From: JABDIY01 sp041576015
GTDB lineage: Bacteria > Actinomycetota > Acidimicrobiia > Acidimicrobiales > SZUA-35
DNA length: 14,529 bases
NCBI GenBank assembly: GCA_041576015.1
Contig: JBFGLT010000082.1
Location: 1 to 14,529 of the forward strand
Direction of reading: 5' to 3'
The notes under the pieces were generated by a model, which had not been told where the DNA came from, ran no database searches, and worked only from the letters and a program-made list of their open reading frames with translations. Position numbers and translations under genes: made by a program. Shown here in pieces: positions 5,506-12,176 of the stretch (positions within the stretch are counted from its first letter, which is position 1; every line of letters starts with the position of its first letter).

Positions 5506-7257
5506 TCACGATCCGCCCGCCATGAAGATGTCGAAGCTGACCTCGGCGGAGATGCCGGGGGGTACGATCGAAGCGAACCGCTCGACCGACTCGTCGAATT
5601 GGCCCGCCGGCGGTTCGTGAACGCGGCGGCGGTCCTCGATCGGCGGTTCCAGGAGGGAGGCACCGGTCACATCGATCGAGCCATGGAACTCGAGGACGTC
5701 GGCGATGGTCGGAAACACGTCGACGGTCTCGGCCCGCCGGTCGTCGATTCGTCCCGTCCGCTGTCCCGGATACTTGACGAACATCGGTACCCGCAGCAGT
5801 TCGGCGGCGGTGGCAGGGGCGAGATCACGGGCGGGCAGCCCGGCCCGGAGTCCGACGCCATGATCGGCCAGGACGATGAGAAGCAGTTCGTCGAACCGAC
5901 CGCTCGCCTCCACCGAGTCGAGGAACTCACCGAGCAGGCGGTCGACGAACTCCACCTGCATCGCATGCATCAGCACCCCTCGCTCGTGCTCGTCGGCGGG
6001 CCACACCTGATTGTCCAACCAGGCGATGTCGGGGACGCCGTTGGGTGAGCCGTCGGGGCGATGAATGTAGGGGTTGTGCGGCAGGGACACGTGTTCGTAC
6101 CAGAACACCGGACCGTCGATCCAACCGATCCTCGCCGTCAGCTCCCGGAATTGTGCCGGGTGGTTCTGGCGGAGGTCGTCCCATGGGAAGTCCCACGACT
6201 CGCCGGCCGGGACGTCCCGGGGTCGGGTGGCCCGCGGTTGTTCGAAGTTGGCCCACTGGTCGTTGATCGTCGGGAGATGACGTTGAACCACCCACGGTGG
6301 GAGGAGTTGATTGAGGATGACGATCCGGCTGTCCTGGACGAGCAGCCCGAAGTCGGCGCCGGCCACCTGGGTGCAGGTGTCGGGTGGACACAGCCGGGTG
6401 ACGGTCTCCCAGGCGTCGACCTGGTGTGTCTGATCCAGGATGGTGAAGAGGTTGACCGGATAGTTGGCGGCCGTCGGAGCCGGGGTCGAGCCGTCGGGGT
6501 CGAACCGGCCGGTCACGATCGCCGGAATCGCTTCGAGGGTCTGTGGTGACACCGCCACGGTGTCGCGGTACCAGGTCGAGGTGTCGGCCAGCCGGGCGAA
6601 GTTGGGAAGACGGGCTCGGTCGATCCCCCCCGTTGGGTCCATCATGGCGACGAGAGAGAACTCGTCGAAGACGAGCAAGGCGACGGGTGTCTCGGTGTTC
6701 GCCTGCACCTCGGCGGCGTCCGCCGGCCCGCCGAACAGGAGATCGCCGACCGGACTGGCGAAGAGGAACAGAACCGGAAACACGACCGAGATGAAACCGA
6801 GCGCCCGGGTGAGCTGGCGCACCGGGTCGTACCGCCACACGAGCAGAGCGCCGAGCGCGCTGAGGCCACCCCACAGTGCCAGCGCCTGAGGATTGGTCAT
6901 GTCCGTGCCCCGCCACACCGTCGCCGACACCGCCAGACCGGCGAGGGCTCCGACGCCGATCGGGATGAGCGGCGATACGAGCGATGGACGCAGGCGAGCG
7001 ACGATCCAGGCGGCGGCGAAAATCGCCGCCGGCGGTGCGAGGTACACGAGGAGCGTGAGGGCCACGATGTGGCCGGGACCGCTGCGGTGGGCGACGAAGA
7101 AGGTCGGGTTCTCGCCGATCAGGGAGAAGAACGGCTGAGCCACTCCGATGCCCCAGAGGCCGAGCACGGTGAGGAACAGCCAGCGGCCGGCACCGAAGGG
7201 GGGCGTCCCCACATTCGACGGTGACGCGGGGGTGCCGTCGATCTGCTCGGGGGTCAT
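5506..7257 (-). CDS. Membrane-anchored sulfatase-like (alkaline phosphatase superfamily) hydrolase/transferase
   Basis: A 583-residue protein with about five hydrophobic segments in the first 180 residues (about 27-47, 64-88, 93-113, 125-141, 152-176), then a large extracytoplasmic domain. ALLVFDEFS (193-201) carries the first metal-binding Asp, followed by LPNFARLAD and VAVSPQTLEAIPAIVTG, in which Thr240 sits at the nucleophile position. HVSLPHNPY (389-397) and VLADHGVGL (462-470) supply later metal ligands, and VPMFVKYPG (490-498) is typical of the family. The topology resembles lipoteichoic-acid-synthase-like or phosphoethanolamine-transferase-like enzymes, so it may transfer or remove a group on a surface glycan; the exact reaction cannot be read. 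It is 58 bases upstream of wzm, which has its own promoter. Confidence 0.85.
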   Translation of the reverse strand: MTPEQIDGTPASPSNVGTPPFGAGRWLFLTVLGLWGIGVAQPFFSLIGENPTFFVAHRSGPGHIVALTLLVYLAPPAAIFAAAWIVARLRPSLVSPLIPIGVGALAGLAVSATVWRGTDMTNPQALALWGGLSALGALLVWRYDPVRQLTRALGFISVVFPVLFLFASPVGDLLFGGPADAAEVQANTETPVALLVFDEFSLVAMMDPTGGIDRARLPNFARLADTSTWYRDTVAVSPQTLEAIPAIVTGRFDPDGSTPAPTAANYPVNLFTILDQTHQVDAWETVTRLCPPDTCTQVAGADFGLLVQDSRIVILNQLLPPWVVQRHLPTINDQWANFEQPRATRPRDVPAGESWDFPWDDLRQNHPAQFRELTARIGWIDGPVFWYEHVSLPHNPYIHRPDGSPNGVPDIAWLDNQVWPADEHERGVLMHAMQVEFVDRLLGEFLDSVEASGRFDELLLIVLADHGVGLRAGLPARDLAPATAAELLRVPMFVKYPGQRTGRIDDRRAETVDVFPTIADVLEFHGSIDVTGASLLEPPIEDRRRVHEPPAGQFDESVERFASIVPPGISAEVSFDIFMAGGS

Positions 7258-7266
7258 CGGCAGGCG

Positions 7267-7272
7267 AACCTA
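7267..7272 (-). promoter_or_regulatory. Candidate -10 box upstream of the sulfatase-like gene
   Basis: TAGGTT fits TAnnnT and ends 9 bases before ATG 7257. Transcription would begin about 2 bases ahead of the start codon, so the message is nearly leaderless. The spacing is less exact than for the other promoters here. Confidence 0.4.
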
Positions 7273-7298
7273 GCACCGCAGTGGCCGCCGGCGTCACA

Positions 7299-7311
7299 CC
7301 CCCGCCGGGGG
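7299..7311 (-). terminator. GC hairpin after the SpoIID-like gene
   Basis: CCCCC-GGC-GGGGG (minus strand) is a perfect 5-base stem beginning 19 bases after the TAG at 7330. It is flanked by complementary GGCCGGC and GCCGGCGGCC segments that could lengthen the structure. There is no T-tract. Confidence 0.4.
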
Positions 7312-7329
7312 CCGGCCGGTCCTGATCCC

Positions 7330-9198
7330 CTACTGCGCCTGGTCGAAGAACCGATCCGAAGCGGCGAGCTCGACGGCTATCCCGAGGTCGTCGGTCGAGA
7401 GCAGACGATTCGACCAGTAGTTCAACGACTCCGGCGACGGTGTGAAGCCGATCACTCGCTCGTACATGACCGTGGCGCGGTCCTGACGGGATTCGATCGA
7501 CCGGTAGAAGCTGGCGGCGACCGTTACCCGTCCGGCGCCGGCGTCGAGCCGTCCCAACCAGTACTCGAGTCCCGCCGTATCGGCCGGGCGCCCGAGGATG
7601 TCCTGGTACAGGTGGCGCACGAATCCCTCGGGGCTCCCGCCCGACGACAGGTAATACTCCTCGGAGGCCAGGAAGTTGGCCCCGATCTTGTCGATCCGGA
7701 AGCCGGCCCGCAACACACCACGCCAGTACTCCTCACCCGCTGCGTCGGGCGCCCGACCGAACGCCTTGGTGTACAGGTCGGCGAGCATGACCCCCGCGAA
7801 GGTGTCGCTCTGCGCCAGATCGCTCGCCAGGCCGGCCCGATCCTGCTCGCTGTACACCCGCGAGGTCCACGCCGTCCGAGTCGACGGGTCGGGGGTGACG
7901 CCGAGGAAGGTCTCGGCGAGAGCGTCGACATAGTTACCGATCTGCTCGGTCTCGCTGCGCTCGATCGGTCCGACGCTGAACCAGTCCGACTTGAGCCCCA
8001 ACGTGGTGCGGGCCGTCCAGCCGTTCTGGACCACCGTGCCGCGCTCGAAGCGGAACTCGATTTCGAGCACCCGTCCACCGTCCGGCCCGAGGCCGTTGCG
8101 CCGGGTGGGCACGAGCTCCAGCAGCCGGCCGCGACCGAACTTGGCCTCGAGCTTGTCGACGTTGACGACGGCGGTCCACGATCGGTTCGGATTCGCATCG
8201 GTGCTGTCACCCTCGTCCACGACCGCTGGGAAGGTGCCACCAGCCGTGTGACCGCCCGTGCTGGAAGAGAACTCGGTACGGGCCACACCACCGGCAGCGT
8301 TGACCCGGACGACGCCCGCTGTCGCTGCGATGGCGGCATCGGTGCGTGGATCGGTGGTCGCAGCAATCGACCGGCCGGCCGCCTGGTGGAAGCGGCCCTT
8401 GAAGACCTGACACCGGGTGGTCTCACAGGTGTCGGCCCACGGAAGGTGGCGGCTGTCGCCGGCCATCGCATAGCTGCGGGCCGCCACGGCCTGGGCCTCG
8501 AGCGCCTCGGCCGGCCAGTGAGCGGGCGACTCGTTCGGGACGACGCCCCGAAGGTACTCCTCGATCGTGGTGAAGTTGACGGTCCGCCTGACACCCTGGT
8601 GCTGGGTTGCGACGATCTCACCGCTGTACCAAGTCCTGGAACCGCCGGCGCGACAGACGTGCAGCATGCCGTCGGGCTGTTCCCGATCGGCTTGGGTGTC
8701 GGCCACGAGGCGGACTCCGGCGTGACCCTCGATGGCACCGAGCACGGTGAACGGTCCACCGCACGACGACGCGTAGGAGACCACGTACTTCGAGCCGTCC
8801 CACGCCACTCGGACGGCGCCGTCGGAGATGTGGCCGAGGTCCTCGCCGGCCGCACCCCGCATCAGGATCCGACCCGACGTCAGGCCGACCGTCGTGTGGT
8901 TGCCCTTGTTGTAGCTGAGATCGACCCGTACGTGATCCGGATCGACGACGTTGCCGGCGGGAACCGTCCCCGCCGTCGTTCCCGTGTAGAAGTGGTCCAG
9001 GATTCGAGCGCTGGACCAGCCCTTCTCGGTGGCGTACCCGTAAGCGCCGTACTGGCCGAGTCCCCGGCCGTGTCCCCAGCCGCGTCCGGTGATGGTGACC
9101 GAAGCGTGCTCCGAGGCAGCGGCGGCGGTACCGGCCCAAGTGAACGGGAGGAGGAGGAGGACGGCGGCGGCCGCCACCCACGAGTAGTTCGAGCGCAT
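7330..9198 (-). CDS. Secreted SpoIID/LytB-domain protein with C-terminal DUF4214 repeats
   Basis: A 622-residue exported protein. A signal peptide (hydrophobic at about 8-20, likely cut after AAAA near 28) precedes a SpoIID domain. The core EYLRGVVPNESPAHWP (214-229) has Glu223 at the position of the catalytic Glu of SpoIID lytic transglycosylases, followed by ALEAQAVAARSYA (232-244). CETTRCQVFKG (258-268) is the family Cys pair that binds zinc in one characterised member. The tail (about 420-617) holds four DUF4214-like units, for example LYTKAFGRAPDAAGEEYW (475-492) and LYQDILGRPADTAGLEYW (530-547). It is predicted to cleave denuded glycan strands or assist an amidase. The upstream neighbour encodes an amidase with the same tail. 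ATG 9198 is chosen because the signal peptide starts there. Confidence 0.9.
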   Translation of the reverse strand: MRSNYSWVAAAAVLLLLPFTWAGTAAAASEHASVTITGRGWGHGRGLGQYGAYGYATEKGWSSARILDHFYTGTTAGTVPAGNVVDPDHVRVDLSYNKGNHTTVGLTSGRILMRGAAGEDLGHISDGAVRVAWDGSKYVVSYASSCGGPFTVLGAIEGHAGVRLVADTQADREQPDGMLHVCRAGGSRTWYSGEIVATQHQGVRRTVNFTTIEEYLRGVVPNESPAHWPAEALEAQAVAARSYAMAGDSRHLPWADTCETTRCQVFKGRFHQAAGRSIAATTDPRTDAAIAATAGVVRVNAAGGVARTEFSSSTGGHTAGGTFPAVVDEGDSTDANPNRSWTAVVNVDKLEAKFGRGRLLELVPTRRNGLGPDGGRVLEIEFRFERGTVVQNGWTARTTLGLKSDWFSVGPIERSETEQIGNYVDALAETFLGVTPDPSTRTAWTSRVYSEQDRAGLASDLAQSDTFAGVMLADLYTKAFGRAPDAAGEEYWRGVLRAGFRIDKIGANFLASEEYYLSSGGSPEGFVRHLYQDILGRPADTAGLEYWLGRLDAGAGRVTVAASFYRSIESRQDRATVMYERVIGFTPSPESLNYWSNRLLSTDDLGIAVELAASDRFFDQAQ

Positions 9199-9205
9199 AC
9201 GTAGG

Positions 9206-9213
9206 TCATCGGA
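9206..9213 (-). promoter_or_regulatory. Possible FliA/WhiG-type -10 element before the SpoIID-like gene
   Basis: TCCGATGA resembles the GCCGATAA -10 of sigma-28-family promoters (six of eight positions) and ends exactly 7 bases before ATG 9198, the geometry of the other leaderless promoters here. The -35 counterpart, TTCACGCC at 9225-9232, is a poor match to TAAAGTTT. No TAnnnT box has the right spacing and no Shine-Dalgarno sequence is present. Confidence 0.3.
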
Positions 9214-9290
9214 CCCACGTCGCCGGCGTGAAGGGTTTCTCCGCTCGATTCTTCGATTTCAGCCCATCGGAGCCGCCGTCGCCACCGGAA

Positions 9291-9307
9291 GTCACGAATC
9301 GTCACGA
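9291..9307. promoter_or_regulatory. Direct repeat GTCACGA-N3-GTCACGA upstream of the SpoIID-like gene
   Basis: Two identical 7-base elements (9291-9297 and 9301-9307) are spaced 10 bases start to start, one helical turn, about 93-109 bases upstream of ATG 9198. This suggests a dimeric regulator site. The elements resemble the GTCACA-type direct repeats reported for the actinobacterial response regulator MtrA, which controls wall-hydrolase genes; the link is inference. Confidence 0.35.
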
Positions 9308-9321
9308 TCAGTGTCCGAACG

Positions 9322-9338
9322 TCCTCACCGAGTGAGGA
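9322..9338 (-). terminator. Hairpin spanning the stop codon of the amidase gene
   Basis: TCCTCAC (9338-9332 on the minus strand) pairs perfectly with GTGAGGA (9328-9322) around a 3-base loop. The TGA at 9327-9325 lies inside the downstream arm. It could stop or slow transcription between the amidase and the SpoIID-like gene. There is no T-tract. Confidence 0.4.
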
Positions 9339-11994
9339 GCCGGTAGTAGGTCGGGCTGCCGATCATCCGGGCGGCGAGCGTAAGGTCATCGCTCGATCGG
9401 AGAGCCTCGGCCCACTCCTCGCGCACGTCGGCCGGCGGGGATTGTCCGGCGAGGCGCCGATACAGCGCATCGACCCGGTCGCGCCGGCTCTCGAGCGAGT
9501 CGTAGAACCCGGCGACGACGCCGGCGGGTTTGGCCCCGGCCCGCTCGAGTCGGTCCACCCAGTAGGCCAGCCCGGCTTGGTCGGGCGACCGATGAAGCAG
9601 CTCCTGGTAGAGGACCTGGACGAAACGCTCAGAGCTGCCGGATCGTCTCACCAGCTCCTCGGAACCGTAGAAGTAGATGCCCATCTTTCGGACCGAGAGG
9701 CGTCCGGAGTTCAACAGGTCCGACCAGTACCGCTGGCCGGCTGCATCAGGCGTCCTCCCGAGAGCTCGTGCGTACAGGTCGTCGACGATGACGTCGGTGA
9801 ACCGGGGTGTCCGGACGATCGCATCGCCGAGCGCCTCGGTGCCGAGGTGATCGATCTTCCAGGACCAGTGGTCGATTCTCGCTGCCGACGGCGGCCCCTC
9901 GCCCAACCGCTCGAACACCTGATAGATGTAGGTCCAGTCGGACGTTTTCCGGTAGCTGCTGCCGGTCAGGTCGTAGCCGGTCAGCACTGCGTCCACCGCT
10001 GCCTGCACGCCCCGGTTGGTCGAGGCGGGCAGCACCGGTCGTTCGTCGCCGAAGGGCCACCACCGTCCCTCGGTGTCGAGCACCCACCCACCGTTGCGAT
10101 TCGGCCCGGCCACTACGGCCACCGGTGCGCTCGGCACGACATCGCCGAAGTTGGTCGCCCGGCCGAACCCGATGACCTCGCCGATGTCGGTCAGGACATA
10201 GCCCGAGGTCCCGTCGGACCAGACGACGATGTCGATGACCGACCCGACCGGGCGGGCGTTGAGGGTGGCGGGAGGCGAGTTGTGGACGGGGTGGAGACGA
10301 CCGTCGGCGGACACCGTGTAGCCGATCTTGTCGTCGGTGACGTCGCCGGCCACCGCCGGACCCGACGAGGATCGGTCGACGACCCGCCCGCCAAAGGCGT
10401 GCAGGAACCCGTCGGCGGTCACCACGTAGCCGCTCTTGCCACTGTCCCGCACGATCAGGTCGACCGGCTGGGAACCGCCGGGCTGGCCGGCGACGGCGGG
10501 AGCGTCGCCGTAGGGGCGGAGGGTGCCATCGGCGCCGAGCACGTAGCCGGCGGTGGGAGTGCCACCGACCGCGATCGTCGCTGCTGCGCCGGCGGCCGGC
10601 GGGTTCGTCGGTGCCCCCTGACCCAGCGCCGGCCGCAGGCCGCCGAAGCGATCGACGGCCAGGAGCTTTGGACCGAAGTCGTCGCCGGCGACACCTTCCA
10701 TGACGTAGGGGACCGTCCCGCTGTGGCGTGGCGTGAACTCCTCCCGCATGGCCGGAACGATTGGTACCGTGTAACTCCCGGGACACGAGGTCTCCCCGAG
10801 GTCGCGGTGACCGACGATCGTGGGAACCTCGATGTATTCGTTCGACGGATGTTTGAGCACCCCACCGACGGCGGTGTTCTTCAGCCAGGTGGTGCCGTTC
10901 GGGTCGATGCCGTGCAGGCGGAGCTTCCACGCGCCGAGCGCTCTGACACCGGCCAGGGCTGCGGTCGTCGGCCGAGCCGGTGCCGGTCGACCGATGTTCC
11001 CCTGGTGCTGGCCAAGGAGGGAGACGGCGAATGTGTTGGAGTTGAAGCCGCGTGCGTGACCGCCGACGACCGGGCGGTCGATCCCACCGGACCGTCCCTC
11101 CCAGATCGTGCCGAACCGGTCGACCAGGAAGTTGTAGGCGACATCGCACCATCCGCGCGTGACCGTGTGGAAGCGGTGAATCCCCAGGAGCAGCTTGGGG
11201 ACCTCGTCGCGGCTGTAGTTGTTGGTCGTGACGGTGTGATGCACCACCATGGCCCGGAGGTTGTCTGCGTAGCGAGGCCCGTCCTCACAGCCGCTGTTCT
11301 GCCGTTGGAACCCCGGCGACCCCCAGTCGGCGTTCGAGCGGATGGGGGGACGCTGGCCCCACGACGGGGTGAGCTTGGCGCTGACCCCGGGGCCGTCCTC
11401 GTCGGCGGTCACCTGGTCCGGGGCATCGAGTGCTTCGACCCCCAGCGCGGTCGCCGGACCGCCCAGAAGCACGACCTCGAGCTCGTCGGTACCCTCGCCC
11501 ACCCAGATCGGACCCACCGAACCGCGGCCGGCGACACTGTCGGGACCGCTTCCCTCGCCACCGGGCAGGCGGTCCGGTCCTTCCTCCTCGTCGGCGTGGA
11601 GCAGCGCCCACTCCGACCACTCCCCGCCGTTTGACGAGCGAATCGCCAGCTCGGTCGAGACCACGCCGGATCCGTTCCCGTCGCGAGGTTGCAGGATGAC
11701 CATCTCCGAGCGGCCGTCAAGTTCGACGGTGACGGTCGGAACACCGGCCGTTCGGGCGAGCGGTGGGTGATCGTGATCGGCATGGTCTCCGGCCGATGCG
11801 AGCCAGAGCTCGAGCAGGCTGCTGTCGACCGGCTGATCCTGGTCGAAGCGGTGGTCGGACTCGGCGACCCGCAGCTCGGCGGGTCCGGCGTCGGCCTGGG
11901 CGGCGGCGGGCCCCGCCGGGACGGTCGACAGGATCACGATGGCGGTAGCCACCCGGATCGCTGTGGCTCGGTGTGAGGTTCGGCAATTGTGCAT
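9325..11994 (-). CDS. Secreted PGRP-type N-acetylmuramoyl-L-alanine amidase with propeller-like repeats and DUF4214 tail
   Basis: From ATG 11994 the protein has 889 residues and a signal peptide (about 10-32, ending AAAQA). Residues about 85-185 resemble the beta domain usual in actinobacterial PGRP amidases (GEWSEWALLHADEEEGPD, PIWVGEGTDELEV). The amidase_2/PGRP domain (about 219-420) has zinc ligands in VVHHT (His252/253), GHRD (His396) and SCPG (Cys404), plus catalytic Tyr287 in YNFLVD, so it should cut the MurNAc-L-Ala bond. Residues about 430-660 contain repeats of the form GYVLxxDGxLxPFG (GYVLGADGTLRPYG, GYVVTADGFLHAFG, GYTVSADGRLHPV, GGWVLDTEGRWWPFG), possibly a beta-propeller. The tail (about 680-887) holds four DUF4214-like units. 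An open frame reaches 12153, but its extra residues overlap the moeB end; GTG 11997 or 12015 are alternative starts. Confidence 0.9.
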   Translation of the reverse strand: MHNCRTSHRATAIRVATAIVILSTVPAGPAAAQADAGPAELRVAESDHRFDQDQPVDSSLLELWLASAGDHADHDHPPLARTAGVPTVTVELDGRSEMVILQPRDGNGSGVVSTELAIRSSNGGEWSEWALLHADEEEGPDRLPGGEGSGPDSVAGRGSVGPIWVGEGTDELEVVLLGGPATALGVEALDAPDQVTADEDGPGVSAKLTPSWGQRPPIRSNADWGSPGFQRQNSGCEDGPRYADNLRAMVVHHTVTTNNYSRDEVPKLLLGIHRFHTVTRGWCDVAYNFLVDRFGTIWEGRSGGIDRPVVGGHARGFNSNTFAVSLLGQHQGNIGRPAPARPTTAALAGVRALGAWKLRLHGIDPNGTTWLKNTAVGGVLKHPSNEYIEVPTIVGHRDLGETSCPGSYTVPIVPAMREEFTPRHSGTVPYVMEGVAGDDFGPKLLAVDRFGGLRPALGQGAPTNPPAAGAAATIAVGGTPTAGYVLGADGTLRPYGDAPAVAGQPGGSQPVDLIVRDSGKSGYVVTADGFLHAFGGRVVDRSSSGPAVAGDVTDDKIGYTVSADGRLHPVHNSPPATLNARPVGSVIDIVVWSDGTSGYVLTDIGEVIGFGRATNFGDVVPSAPVAVVAGPNRNGGWVLDTEGRWWPFGDERPVLPASTNRGVQAAVDAVLTGYDLTGSSYRKTSDWTYIYQVFERLGEGPPSAARIDHWSWKIDHLGTEALGDAIVRTPRFTDVIVDDLYARALGRTPDAAGQRYWSDLLNSGRLSVRKMGIYFYGSEELVRRSGSSERFVQVLYQELLHRSPDQAGLAYWVDRLERAGAKPAGVVAGFYDSLESRRDRVDALYRRLAGQSPPADVREEWAEALRSSDDLTLAARMIGSPTYYRLLTR

Positions 11995-12037
11995 CACGGC
12001 GTCCAGACACCCCACTCCCCCGCCCGAAGGAGCGATC

Positions 12038-12043
12038 AGTGTA
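12038..12043 (-). promoter_or_regulatory. Candidate -10 box of the amidase gene
   Basis: TACACT lies 43 bases upstream of ATG 11994 in the 155-base gap after moeB. TTGCGA at 12068-12063 could be a -35, but with a 19-base spacer. A GGGGGAG run in the leader is far from the ATG for a Shine-Dalgarno sequence, so start and leader remain uncertain. Confidence 0.4.
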
Positions 12044-12142
12044 AGCACCGGCGCACGCCACCTCGCAAGGGCGGGCACCGAATCGTCATCTGACCTGCCC
12101 GGTTGTCTGCCGAGCGTCGGCTGGCCCGGCGGGCGACGGCGG

Positions 12143-12176
12143 CGGGGGGTCACCGACCGCGTTCGGTGACCCCCCG
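12143..12176 (-). terminator. Strong hairpin terminator spanning the stop codon of the moeB-like gene
   Basis: Positions 12143-12156 and 12163-12176 are perfect 14-base complements around a 6-base loop, with a GGGGGGTCACCGA arm. The last codons and the TGA (12152-12150) of the moeB-like gene lie within it. It separates that gene from the amidase promoter. There is no T-run, as is common for high-GC actinobacterial terminators. The perfect pairing across 28 bases is hard to explain by base composition alone. Confidence 0.7.

Noticed and set aside
5448..5663. N-terminal extension of the permease to 5663
   Set aside because: The extra residues are low-complexity Ser/Arg translation of the end of the sulfatase-like gene. 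GTG 5447 has a well-placed -10 box.
7612..9204. A 530-codon open frame on the + strand opposite the SpoIID-like gene
   Set aside because: It is a codon-bias shadow: no domain or plausible signal, whereas the minus strand encodes a full SpoIID/DUF4214 protein.
9442..11634. A 730-codon open frame on the + strand opposite the amidase gene
   Set aside because: It is antisense to a gene with clear catalytic motifs, its translation is rich in Arg, Asp, Gly and Val without recognisable domains, and long antisense frames are expected in high-GC DNA.
11995..12153. N-terminal extension of the amidase to GTG/ATG codons up to 12153
   Set aside because: It would overlap the moeB stop and the strong hairpin and put about 53 Arg/Pro-rich residues before the signal peptide.
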